DNA of 64,000 nucleotides, taken from Cristatella mucedo (lineage: Eukaryota > Bryozoa > Phylactolaemata > Cristatellidae). Each line of letters starts with the position of its first letter. Position 1 is the stretch's first letter. Below are positions 25,201-34,670 of the stretch, in pieces. The stretch spans positions 2,072,501 through 2,136,500 of the forward strand of contig WPIO01000037.1 in the NCBI GenBank assembly GCA_009760855.2, in the 5' to 3' direction. Below the pieces are notes generated by a model. That model worked only from the letters and a program-made list of their open reading frames with translations, was not told the origin of the DNA and did no database searches. Made by a program: the position numbers and the translations under genes.

Positions 25201-27686
25201 CTGCAATCATTGCATAGAGCTGCAGCTTTGAGTTTGGGCTTGCTTGCAATGCTAGCAAGCAAATCTCCTGTCGAATCTGTACGAGATCTAGGTGTCATGT
25301 TCTAAAGTGACCTTTCATTAGACGACCTCATCAGCTCCATAGTCAAGTTTGTCTACTTTCAGCTACGTAACATTGCTAAAATTTGAGGTTGTTTAGACAG
25401 GGAGACCACATCAAAATTGGTCCATGCATTTGTGACATCCCATCTTGACTTCTGTAACTCACTACTTGCTGGTCTACCGGCTTGTGCAGTCAGGCTCTTA
25501 TAGCGGGTGCAAAACTCTGCAGCTAGGCTTGTCTGTCGTGAGCGTCGCAGTTGCCACATTACTCCACTTCTTGACGACATGCACTGGCTCCCAATCGAGC
25601 AACGCATCGACTTCAAGGTTTTGTCACTCAACTTTTAGGTCCCTTCGCTTATCATCGTACCACCTACTTTTCGGAATATGATCGTCTACCTACACCTCGT
25701 ACGAACCTCAAAATCCTTTTGGAGACATAATAATAATAATAATAATTCACTTGATAAAGCGCCCTCAGAGAACTTCGCATAAGCACATCAAGGACGAATC
25801 ACAGGGACCCACTAAATGCTGTCCTAAATAGGTGTGTTTTTAGGTTCCTTTTAAATGTGGTCAGGTCAGGGGATGTTCTGACGCAGGTCGGGAGGCAGTT
25901 CCAGGCTTTGGGAGCAAATGAACTAAATACACGGTCTCCAAAGGATTTAAGGTTTGTATGAGGTATTTGTAGACTGTTGGATTCCGAAAAGCGGGTGGTA
26001 CGATGCTTGGCCTGATGGGGTAGTATATCTGACAGATAGGCTGGAGCCATAGAATGAAGGGACCTAAAAGTGAGCGACAAAACCTTGAAGTCAATCCGTT
26101 GCTTGACTGGTAGCCAGTGCAGGTCGGCGAGAAGTGGAATAATGTGGCAACTGCAACGTTCACGACAGACAAGCCTAGCTGCGGAGTTTTGCACCAGCTG
26201 CAATCGCCTGATCGCACATGCTGGTAGGCCAGTAAGCAGTGAGTTGCAGAAGTCGAGACGGGATGTCACGAATGCATGGACCAACTTGGACGTGGTACCT
26301 TTATCTAAACAAGCCCGAATTTTAGCAATGTTATGAAGCTGAAAATAGGTGGATTTGACTGTGGAGCTGATATGGTCGTCTAACGAGAGGTCGCTTTGGA
26401 ATATGACACCTAGATTTCGAGCTGATTCAACTGGAGATATGCTGGCAGAGCCAATTTTAAGAGGCAGCCTTTCCAATCTCTGGATCACACTGGGTTCGCC
26501 CATAACTAGTAAGTTAGTTTTATCATCGTTAAGTTTTAGAAAATTTGCTGCCATCCATGTGCGGATGTCATCAATGCATGCAGCCAGTGAGTTTAGAGAA
26601 TTTGAGGTGCTCGAAGGCTGGGAGGGATCAAAGCAAAGGTACAACTGAGTGTCATGCTTTTAGTTCCGTATGCTCCCAAAGCATGGAGCTCACTTCCGAC
26701 TGGCATCACGACATCCCGTGACTTGACCACATTTAAAAAGAAGCTACAAACGCATCTATTCATCTCAGCATTTAGTGGGTCCATGCGATTTGTCCTTCGT
26801 GTGTGCTTATGCATGCTGACACTGAATGCTGTGACTAACCGTAGTTGCATGCTGGCAGTATGTATGCCACCCCTAATCATGTTATTCTTGTTGTTTATTG
26901 AGCATGCTACCACTAACCATTCGATCGTGCTTCCCTAGCACCAAATGTAAATGCCTTGGAAGAGATTGAGTTCTCCGAGTTCGCTATATCAAATGTATCA
27001 TTATTACTATAACCGACTTGCGAGCCGATGAGCAGTACCGATGCGTGTCACCAAACCCACTAGTCCGCAACAGCACTAGGACATCCGAGTGTTTACCGGA
27101 TAGCTGCATGCGACCACTACTGCCCCCTCCCCGAGTGCCGAGCCGCCTTACCTCCCTTGTGAGGCAAGCAGCAAGAGATGCTTGGCATACGCCTCCGCAG
27201 AAGAAGAAGGCTCACGGTCCTTTGTACCGACTCAGGCACCTGAAGCAGGAGAAGGAGCTGCAGCGCAGCGATGTGGACACACAGAGCACCCCCAAGCTGG
27301 ACCTGGGCTTCAAGGAGGGCCAGACGATCAAGCTCAACTTTTCGGTGAGGCTCTTTGCTCGCTGACCATCTGCCCGGGGGGGGGGGACTGGCGCTTGGTG
27401 CAGGGTGGGGCGGGGCTCTTTGCGTGGCAGCAGAGACCCAAGTCCCCACACTAGCAAGCCCGGCGCTAGCACTGCTATGCCGTCTGCCATTTCGTAGTCG
27501 AAAAAGACCGACGGGGCTGCCAAACCGCGACCGCAGGCCTCCGGACTCGGTGGCGGAGGTATGGGACTCCTTCTGCCGCCACCGCCGTCGGCCACCCACC
27601 GGGTGCACGGCAGTGGCAGCACCGGGAGCCAGGCGGCGGTGCCTACTGGAGTGCACGCCTCGATCGGGTGAGTCTCTCTCCCTTCT

Positions 27687-27737
<51 letters not shown>

Positions 27738-27906
27738 CCTCTCTCTCTCTCTCTCTCCCTTCTCCCTCTCTCTCCTCTCTCCTCACTGGAAGTGCTCAAC
27801 ACGAGTGCGCTTCCGGTGTCCATGCTGAGCTCATGCCTCACTGTGGTCGAGCGCTGAAGGTTTTTGAGCGTCTGTCGGCATGCTTAGTTTTTGCTGCTGC
27901 TAGGTA

Positions 27907-27981
<75 letters not shown>

Positions 27982-30416
27982 CAACACCCTGACAGCGCTG
28001 CATTTTATTTGACATTCTGGATAAGAATGATCGAGCGTCGGTGCGTGACGTTTGGCTGGATTGCAGAGCCAGCGCACGTGAAGAATCGGTGTGTGAACTG
28101 TGTGGCAGCAGCTGATGCGAGCGTTGGCCATCGAGTGATTCTGAATTGGCAGCTTAAGCAATTTGGCGATCTTCAGTTTATCTAGCAAATCGGTTCAAAC
28201 CACGAGTTGGCCTGATTTAGAAAGGCTAGGGACCTTCTTTTCTCCTCTCTCTCTCTCTCTCTCTCTCCCACTCTCTCGTCTATTGTAATCATGCCTGTCA
28301 GACTAAAAAACAGACTGATAGCATTGTTGCTTATCAAAACCGAGGGTTCTTGCACACCCCCTTATACGCCCCTTTACAGGTCCCCGTGTAGGCTGTCTGC
28401 TTCGTTGGAGGAATCGCAAAGACTCTTGACGCGACACTGCCTCTGCTGGCTGCAGTATCCGGCGAGTGACCACCAACTGTTCTCTTACTAAAAAAAAAGT
28501 GCAGACGCTATAAGACGATGTCGTTGCAATCATCAAGACACGAGCAGAAAGAGTTCGTTCTTCTCTGACTTCCTTACGATTCCGTATCCTCTTTGGTGCA
28601 CATGGTGCCGAGAATGGGAGCTTTCCTCACCGCGCCGCCCCCCCCCCCGAGTTTTCAGCCAATTGGTTGCTGGGCAGTTGGAGGGAGAGGTCTATCAGCT
28701 GTCGGATGCACGTCGACCATCCGGGTCTCACGACTCAATAGAGGGGAATAAAGGCCATAAGAATACGAGAGCCGGCCACTGTATGTGCCTGCTGCCGTTA
28801 CGGGGGATGCTGGCCCCTGTTCTCGTGTTGCTGAGTGCAGGCTGTCCAGCAGCTCGAATTCTGAGACGAAGTCTGCGATGCGTTTCTGGACTCAAAGCAG
28901 TGCAGTGATGGAAAGCAGTGCGACACTTCGACGCTGCGGCTTGGGTTAATAGCAGCGCAGACCTCATCACGCAGAACCTAGGCCATCGCCTGAAAGGGGC
29001 GTTCGCTGGCCGGTGGTGCTGCTGTCGCTGGGGTGTGTACTAATCCGGTTATCCGGGGGGGGGGGCGATCCTTTATTGCCTCGGTGGTGAGAGCCTTAAA
29101 GTTCTTCTGCCGCTTTACAAAAAGAGGCTGTCAAATCAGCAGGTATTTATTTATTTATGACTGCTTCTACACTGAGCCTCCATGTTCCTGATTTGATTTC
29201 TACTTTTTTTATGTACTCCTTTTAGTCGTGGGCTTGTTTGATCACCGATTCATCACTGCAATAGCTCAAGAATAGTTTACTTGCAGTGGCACGAACCGTA
29301 TGTATGCATTTACGTAGACTGCCTTAGGACATTTATCAGCTGTGCTTTGTTCATGAGAAGTAGTGGCAGTAGTGACGATAAAGTATCTATTTAGCTTCTT
29401 AACAGATTTGAGTTGGTGAGACCTTCACACGTAGTGGATAAGGGGAGCCTGTGAATTAATTAGTGACAATAGCATGCTCAATTGTAGCAGGCATATGCGA
29501 TTTAAGGTCGTCACTTGGACAAAGCATAGTAATAATAATCATAATCACAAGACGTTTGTATAGTGCCCTAAGGGAACTAAGTCTCGATTTTATATAATTC
29601 ATTTGTATAGTGCCCCAAGAGAACTAAATCTCTATTCAGGCGCTTCACATATGTCTCAGGGCTCGAGCCCACGACCTCAGCAAGACCTTAGTCGGGGCGA
29701 GCACCTTAACCGCTGGACCAACCCAGCTCGATTCACATGCTTCACATAAATGCTAGAAATGAAGCATGTAAATCGATTAATATTGATTTTCTCAGTATTG
29801 GCACGGGTTACCGCACTAAGGGCAATTTACGTGGATGGAGCAAATCCACGTGCTTGTGACAAACAGGGAAGGGTAGCGTGATGTGAGCTTTGGCTTAAAC
29901 TTCCATGACGTCAGCTCGATGTAGAACAGTGGCTGCGCAGGCATTTTTGCAGGCTGGCTCCGAACCACGTGTACGTCGTATGTGCTGCCGCCGGGCGAAT
30001 GTCCCGTTTCTGGTCACTTTAAGAATGCTAGAGCTAAAATTAAAGCTGTGCCAATTACTTACATACACATGATCCGGAGTTCAAGCACCAAGTTAACCCG
30101 ACCTCAGGTGGCAACTGGTTAGCAATCCCTTTAGTGGCCGCTTTTATACCAAGATTGCAGTGTGCGCCATTTCTGCAGCCGAGTCTATTTTGAGTCATTT
30201 CAAAGTAGACTTCATTTAGAGCATGATTTCTTGGTCTGCTCCTCACTGCTGGTTATGCTGAGTCCCAGCTGTGCGTTTTTTTCTATCAGTGGTTTATCGT
30301 CTGGAGGTTTTGGTATGACTACACAGGCTGCGCCAGCTACCAACACTAGTACAGCAGCAGCAGCAGCTGCCGCTTCCAAACCAGCCGCCAATCCGACGTG
30401 GGTGAACTTTGACTGA
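22133..30416 (+). CDS. NECAP: NECAP (adaptin-ear-binding coat-associated protein), complete, seven exons
   Basis: Exons: 22133-22218, 23066-23166, 24457-24561, 24715-24796, 27236-27344, 27498-27667, 30290-30416. Phases all close and the total is 780 nt (259 residues plus TGA), close to the 263-275 residues of vertebrate NECAPs. NECAP is a cytosolic accessory factor of clathrin-mediated endocytosis that binds the AP-2 complex through an N-terminal PH-like (PHear) domain and a C-terminal WxxF motif. Seen here: [20 protein letters not shown] at the start, [65 protein letters not shown] and [15 protein letters not shown] Gly/Pro-rich linker follows, and the end is WVNFD. All conserved NECAP blocks are present with no frameshift. 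The gene looks functional despite about 1.8 kb of LINE sequence in intron 4. Confidence 0.96.
23066..23166 (+). CDS. NECAP: NECAP exon 2
   Basis: The acceptor is TTTGCAG|G and the donor TCGG|gtaagc. It encodes [19 protein letters not shown] and [16 protein letters not shown], the core of the PHear domain and close to the vertebrate sequence. Confidence 0.97.
24457..24561 (+). CDS. NECAP: NECAP exon 3
   Basis: The acceptor is TTGCAG|GTGAG and the donor TCAG|gtccgt. It encodes [20 protein letters not shown] then [15 protein letters not shown], continuing the PHear fold. The acceptor is directly followed by GTGAG, which could be mistaken for a donor. Confidence 0.96.
24680..24703. repeat. (CTAG)n microsatellite
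   Basis: Six near-perfect CTAG units, ending 11 nt before the NECAP exon 4 acceptor, where a polypyrimidine tract would be expected. The remaining tract is only ACGTTTTCAG. Confidence 0.92.
24715..24796 (+). CDS. NECAP: NECAP exon 4
   Basis: The acceptor is TTTTCAG|GC and the donor TTCAA|gtgagt. It encodes [19 protein letters not shown] and NVALQDHF, the end of the PHear domain (vertebrate [20 protein letters not shown]). Confidence 0.97.
25167..25215. repeat. Perfect 15-bp inverted repeat (hairpin)
   Basis: ATGCAATGATTGCAG at 25167-25181 and its exact reverse complement at 25201-25215, with a 19-nt loop. It lies in NECAP intron 4 just before the outer LINE-A copy. Confidence 0.95.
25230..27010 (+). 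mobile_element. LINE-A, outer copy split by a second LINE-A
   Basis: The 5' segment (25230-25727) reads [13 protein letters not shown], then a stop, then SDLSLDD and further RT C-terminal blocks, with stops. The 3' segment (about 26655-27010) reads [37 protein letters not shown] and the 3' untranslated end, finishing in an ATTATTA-type tail. The two halves join when the inner copy is removed. Confidence 0.87.
25728..26650 (-). mobile_element. LINE-A, inner copy, intact frame
   Basis: An uninterrupted minus-strand frame of about 280 codons covers the RT from just after YADD ([12 protein letters not shown]) to its end. It includes [60 protein letters not shown] and [11 protein letters not shown]. 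The 3' end lies at 25728, with a TAATAATAAT run as the tail on the plus strand. It is 5'-truncated inside the YADD motif. The motif set is that of the L2/CR1 group. It looks much younger than the copy it interrupts. Confidence 0.93.
27236..27344 (+). CDS. NECAP: NECAP exon 5
   Basis: The acceptor is CCGACTCAG|G and the donor TTTTCG|gtgagg. It encodes [18 protein letters not shown] then [19 protein letters not shown] chose this acceptor because it restores exactly the 18 residues that separate DHFK from PKLDLGF in vertebrate NECAP (WVKQESEISK...). Acceptors at 27163 or 27175 would add about 20 unconserved residues. Confidence 0.93.
27498..27667 (+). CDS. NECAP: NECAP exon 6 (Gly/Pro linker)
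   Basis: The acceptor is TTTCGTAG|TCG and the donor ATCGG|gtgagt. It encodes [32 protein letters not shown] and a Gly/Ser/Val-rich tail. The vertebrate counterpart NKKGGASKPR...GGGLSLLPPPP matches well. Confidence 0.93.
27689..27780. repeat. CT-rich microsatellite
   Basis: Pure CT (27689-27734) followed by CCCT-interrupted CT, starting 21 nt after the NECAP exon 6 donor. Confidence 0.95.
27909..27980. repeat. (TG)n microsatellite, 72 bp
   Basis: Pure TG dinucleotides in NECAP intron 6. Confidence 0.97.
28241..28277. repeat. (CT)n microsatellite
   Basis: Short CT array in NECAP intron 6. Confidence 0.9.
29045..29150 (+). mobile_element. SINE-2, 5'-truncated
   Basis: GGGCGATCCTTTATTGCC begins the preserved part, which ends AAAAAGAGGCTGTCAAATC then AGCAGGTATTTATTTATTTA. 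It carries the SINE-2 tail with an A/T-rich end. In NECAP intron 6. Confidence 0.8.
29535..29760 (-). mobile_element. SINE-1 inserted into an older SINE-1
   Basis: The outer copy has its tail at about 29540-29589 (TTTGTATAGTGCCCTAAGG, then GAACTAAGTCTCGATT) and continues at 29727 (CTCGATTCACATGCTTCACA). The inner full copy occupies 29590-29726. The heptamer CTCGATT at 29583-29589 and 29727-29733 is the target-site duplication. In NECAP intron 6. Confidence 0.85.
30290..30416 (+). CDS. NECAP: NECAP exon 7 (C-terminus)
   Basis: The acceptor is TTTCTATCAG|T; the stop is TGA at 30414. It encodes [20 protein letters not shown], an Ala run, and [13 protein letters not shown]. The WVNF matches the vertebrate terminal WVQF, the WxxF motif that binds the AP-2 alpha ear. 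One extra Asp follows here. Confidence 0.95.
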
Positions 30417-31462
30417 TCGTAAGAAGACTCAACAGAACCCGGAAAGCGTTGTTCTGGCTTTTAGTGAGCCCGAACGTTCTGTGGCGGCAGCCCTTGGCGC
30501 CACATAGCACATGGTCATGTGCCGAAAAGCGAATGCTGGCAAGCAAGCAAGTTGGCTCACGAGTTCGTGCTAAGTGGCTAAAGTGGCCTAATGGTGGAGG
30601 ACCCATTAGTCTGCAGCTTAGTAATCAGTATACTAGCTCTGCTGATCTCTGTTGTCGTCACTCGCCCGCCACCAGGATCAGTCGCCACCTAATGGTGGTC
30701 CAGTATGTCGTCGGGACAATGTTCCTCCGCGGCGAGTGGATGTGACCTCGGCCTCGAGCCATCGAAGAATTCCATTAAACGTGTAAGCAATCGTGCCTTG
30801 CTAGCGTGTAGGGCTGCTGAAGCACCATCACGTCCTACACGTGTCAAATCCTTTCAGTGACAGACATGTAGCAGTGACCAGTCATCCTTGACGAAAACTC
30901 GGCGACTTTTATCGAGTCCTTGACTGGCAGGTACAGCTCGCGCCCCACCAGTCAAGGACGCGAGTTTGCGAGTGCTGCTCCTGCTTCTTCTCAAAGCAGC
31001 TCTCATCGAGACTAAACTTGTCTGAATGTGTGTCATTTGCTCTTTCTTAATCTTTTATTATTTCACCTTTAAAAGTTAGGCTTACTCTCATTATTTTGTT
31101 TATTTCCTTCCTTGGCCTATTTTAGTTTCGCTGCCTTGCTCCCCCGACCGAGAACTAGTAGCTCTCTCACGAGCACCCTGCGAATGCAGATCTCCGACAA
31201 AGCTGGACGAATGTAAGCTCTGCGGCCTCGGCTGTGGGCCACAGAGCATAGAAATCGACCGTCTACGGATCTCCCAGGCTCTCGCAGTCCAACTAGAGGC
31301 CATTAAAAGTGTGGGTTGCCACTGTGGGTCAAATCGGCCCGTATTCTGCGAAAAAGTGCTCCCAGTTCGATGCTCTGGCCGAACAGTCGAACGATGTCGG
31401 TTTTTGGTTGCCTGTCAGAATATAGTCGTAGGAGCAGAGCTTTTCGCCAGGGCCTAGCGGTT
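30417..31462. other. 3' flank of NECAP
   Basis: Probable 3' untranslated region and intergenic DNA. ATTAAA at 30774-30779 is a candidate polyadenylation signal about 360 nt after the stop. No other gene is supported. Confidence 0.4.
30916..30959. repeat. Perfect 12-bp inverted repeat
   Basis: GTCCTTGACTGG at 30916-30927 and its exact reverse complement CCAGTCAAGGAC at 30948-30959, with a 20-nt loop. Confidence 0.93.
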
Positions 31463-31657
31463 TTAGTCAGCACGTCGTCATTTTACTCCTAGCTGATGAA
31501 GGGATGTGTCGTCGAGAATATTCTTATTGACACTGGGTGCCTATGCCACAAAATCGTAAGCCTTAACCTTAATTCGACCTTAATTAACCTGCAGCCCTCG
31601 GGGTATACGACGTTTCACTTATGTATAGCCGCCTATCCAAGCCCAAGGCGAAGCTGA
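31463..31657 (+). mobile_element. Retroelement fragment with retropepsin-like motif (tentative)
   Basis: A 53-codon frame from the ATG at 31496 to the TGA at 31655 contains ENILIDTGCLCHKIVSLNL. LIDTGC resembles the active-site loop of retroviral-type aspartic proteases. A related inverted copy lies at about 40225-40390, so this is a repeat. No RT, integrase or LTR is visible nearby. The motif is short and the assignment weak. Confidence 0.35.
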
Positions 31658-31716
31658 GCAAGCCGCCGACGCTCATCCTTTCCAGTGAGCCGTGGTTGCT
31701 CGAAGATTGGCTGCCA

Positions 31717-32041
31717 GCCGATCAGAAATTTATTTTGGGGCCGAATCAGATATTTTATCAAGAACCAACGCTCAGGACTTCGGTCATACTAGACTTAGGC
31801 TGACTGCCGCAGACACCGTGATCTTGGTAGGCCTATAATCGGCGTGGCTCGGACAGCAGGTTTAAGCAACATAATAAAAATGTTTACGTAATTGCAGTTA
31901 CATGCAGAAATAAATACAACAATGTTTTAATCGACAGTCCATCAGAAATTTATGTTGTGTCCGTATCAGAAATTTATCCAAAAAAACCAACGCCCAGAAT
32001 TTCGGTCTAGAGCTAGACCTAGGCTGACTGTGGCAGACTCT
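31717..32041. repeat. Pair of about 100-bp direct repeats
   Basis: 31717-31816 and 31942-32041 share GATCAGAAATTTAT-like starts, AAGAACCAACGC/AAAACCAACGC middles and CTAGAC(T/C)TAGGCTGACTG ends. They are separated by about 125 bp. Confidence 0.7.
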
Positions 32042-32282
32042 GCGAGCTTGATATCACGTGCCGCAGGGGCAGCTGAGACTTGGACGGTTTTGCTAGGCGC
32101 TTTCTGCGACTGACCTCTGACTTACCGACTGACCATTGGCTGTGTGTGTGACGGTGTGTTCATTCAGGCAGCTGCGAACTCGTGCTGAATCCAGCGTAGG
32201 AGCGCGCCATAGGAACGCCAGAGCTATGGAACGCCTACGAAGCTGACAGAGTGACTCCATCGCCAATGTTACAGCTCCACGT

Positions 32283-32440
32283 TTTAGCCTAGAGGTTAGT
32301 TGCTCGAACCCCGCGACCCAAGTTTCGGGTTTAAGTCCTGCAGCAGGCAATTCTCTTTTGCCCTCTGCAGGCTGGGATTCGTAGCTGCCAGGGTGCTTCT
32401 GTTGGCGTATAAATGAGGCTGCTCAATCAGCCGACCTCTA
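32283..32440 (+). mobile_element. SINE-2, diverged copy
   Basis: It has a box-B-like GGGTTTAAGTCCTGC and the tail TATAAATGAGGCTGCTCAAT. The A box is weak. First of two adjacent copies in the same orientation. Confidence 0.7.
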
Positions 32441-32444
32441 CTTT

Positions 32445-32608
32445 GCCTGCTAGGGTCCATGCGTAAGGTGCTCGTTCTTGACGACCCAGGTCGTGAGTTC
32501 AAATTCTGCAGCAGGCAACACTTTATTGTCCAGTGCCGCCGAGGCTCTTCTGTAGCTATTTTCGCCTGTAAGAATGGGGCTGTTGAATCAGCCGGCATTT
32601 ACTTTGAC
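32445..32608 (+). mobile_element. SINE-2, second adjacent copy
   Basis: It contains ACGACCCAGGTCGTGAGTTC, then AAATTCTGCAGC (box B region), and the tail GGGGCTGTTGAATCAGC. Confidence 0.78.
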
Positions 32609-32861
32609 TTTACCGAACCTGCGTAGTGGCAATAACAGTGGTTGGGTAGCTGCAATGGAGCACCTCGCCAGTAGTGGGACTATCGCATAGTAGGGGGGGG
32701 GAGAGTTAGCGTAGCTAGCGCCTCTCCTCTGGGAGGTGCTTCCTCCCTCCCCACTCCCCCCAACCCCGAAGGGCAAAATTGCAGGGTGACCCATAAGGGT
32801 AGGAGAATACCCTATGTATCTCCGTCAGTAACTCCACAAAGTCATAAAGACCATTTGGGTG

Positions 32862-33407
32862 TTACGCAGGAGAGTTTTGTATAGCGAACTCACAGCCTAA
32901 GCGGCTTTCGGTACGCATTCGGTAGCCAACAGACTTCGTCTCACGCAACAAAGAGAAAGTGCGAAGCATAGCAGAGTTAGGAGAGCAGTTGAGGTAGTGA
33001 GTAGCATAGAAGTAGCAGTTCAGGACCGCTGAAAAGGATGTGCCATGGTCGGCAGTTGGAGAGTAGATGTCGTTGCGTAAGAATTGTGGAAGCGAGTTCC
33101 ACAGTCTAGGACCTGCAGAGCTAAAGCTTCTGTCGCCAACTGTCTTTAAGTGGAGGAATGGGACAGCTAATTTATTGCCCATACAGGACCTGAGGGCGCG
33201 AACAGGCTGAAACTGATGCAGCAGTTCAGCTAGGTACGAAGGAGCCAAGCCGTGGCGGGCCTTGTGGGTCAGCGTAAGAACTTTGCTCTGTATCCTTTGC
33301 TCAACCGGCAACCATCCTAGCTCTTTCAGCAGAGGTGACACGTGGTCAAACCGCTGGGACTTGAAGACCAGCCTTGCAGCCATATTCATAGTCCGCTGTA
33401 GTGGCAT
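32862..33407 (-). mobile_element. LINE-B, 3' part with intact frame
   Basis: An uninterrupted minus-strand frame of 181 codons reads NMAARLVFKSQRFDHVSPLL, KELGWLPVEQRIQSKVLTL, LAPSYLAELL and FSSAGPRLWNSLPQFLRND. This is the RT C-terminal region of a non-LTR element related to, but clearly distinct from, LINE-A (compare [15 protein letters not shown]). It is 5'-truncated. A TTCGCTATACAAAA string follows the stop codon. Confidence 0.88.
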
Positions 33408-34520
33408 AGCCCCAGATACGCCAGCCAGCGTGAATCGCTTTCCTTTTCGGACCTTGGGATTTTAAGAATGAATTCGCGTAGAACGTCGTTGGAGGTTCCG
33501 AGTTGGAATGAGCCGCTTCGCTCGAAGCGACGGGCACGCCGGTGTCGCCATTGTGCTGCCGCTTTCCAGTGCCACTCGTGTGCACATTGAAAAGGTAGAC
33601 GGACTTTCGCGTGCGCGAAGCTGTAAGTCGGCAGGCCGATCGAGGTGACCGACGGAAGGCGAGGAAGAAAAAAAGAGAACGAACAATAAGCGCGACGCGG
33701 CTGCAGTGAAGCCGAACCCGTTGACGATTGCCGCTCCCGTGTAGATACTGAATCGAGGCCTTTATTAGCTCAGGAACAGCGGCACCGAGCGACTGCTCGT
33801 GCGAGTCCATCCTGGTTTTATTCGCGGTTCACACACAGTTCTGTCTGTACGGAGGCTGCTGCGACCTTCAGGGCCTGCACCGGGTGCCTAAAGCACCCTC
33901 CCGAGGGCTTGACGCGGCGGCGGCTGCGGCGCTGCAGGACGCCGATGCTCAGCAGTAGGGGCGGGGCGTGCAACCCGGACGCGAGACTCGTGGCTTCCGG
34001 CTTCGCACAATCGGTACAATCCCATCTCGATACAATCGAACGTACAGGAAAAAGGTATTGATTGCAGTTCTGAAAAACAATTAAACAATTCAGACCTCTA
34101 CGCTACAATTTGGTGGCTCGTTCGCGAGTTCTTGCTCGGCTCGGCCGCTCAGGCGAAGGTGATCATTACGTCGTTAAGGGCCATTAGAGTATTGTTGACG
34201 ATGCAATGAAGGACCTGAAGGCGAAAAAATTCCGCGACAACTGTAACGACTTCAGAACAGTGCTGAGCGAGGAGTGCTCACGAAGCAGTTTGGCTTTTTT
34301 TTCTAGACATGCAGGTAAGCAGTGCCATCGACGGTACAGTACTTTGAGGCAGTCGCAATACCGACTGGTGCTCCCTGTAGGTATCGCTGCGATCGAAACG
34401 CGATTCGTTATTCACAAAAGCCAAAAGCGTGAGTCGTCAGTTCGAGCAAGGTCAGGCGTGCGTTCGGTAGCATTGCATGTCGTGCACTGGCCAGCGTGAG
34501 CGCCGACTGCTCGCCCGAGG
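33408..34520. other. Intergenic, nothing recognised
   Basis: Short frames only, none with a recognisable domain or splice context. Confidence 0.4.
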
Positions 34521-34523
34521 ACG

Positions 34524-34670
34524 CATGAAGACCTAGAGATCGTAATCGTATGAAGAGCTACCTAGAGAGGAGAGTCGCCGCTGTCCTACGGCGGCGACGA
34601 TCGTCTACGTTGAGAAGAGAGTCACCGCTGTCCTACGGCGGCGACGCTCCTCTCTAGGTCTTTATGTCAT
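34524..34670. repeat. Foldback with internal hairpins
   Basis: CCTAGAGAGGAGAGTCGCCGC (34561-34581) pairs with 34638-34658 with one mismatch in 21. Outer arms GCATGAAGACCTAG and its near-complement around 34655-34670 extend the stem. Inside are two direct copies of a small hairpin (GTCGCCGC/GTCACCGC, loop TGTCCTAC, GGCGGCGAC). Confidence 0.88.

Noticed and set aside
27164-27235. Earlier acceptors for NECAP exon 5 (after 27163 or 27175)
   Set aside because: Both keep the phase but add about 20 unconserved residues; the acceptor at 27235 gives exactly the family spacing.
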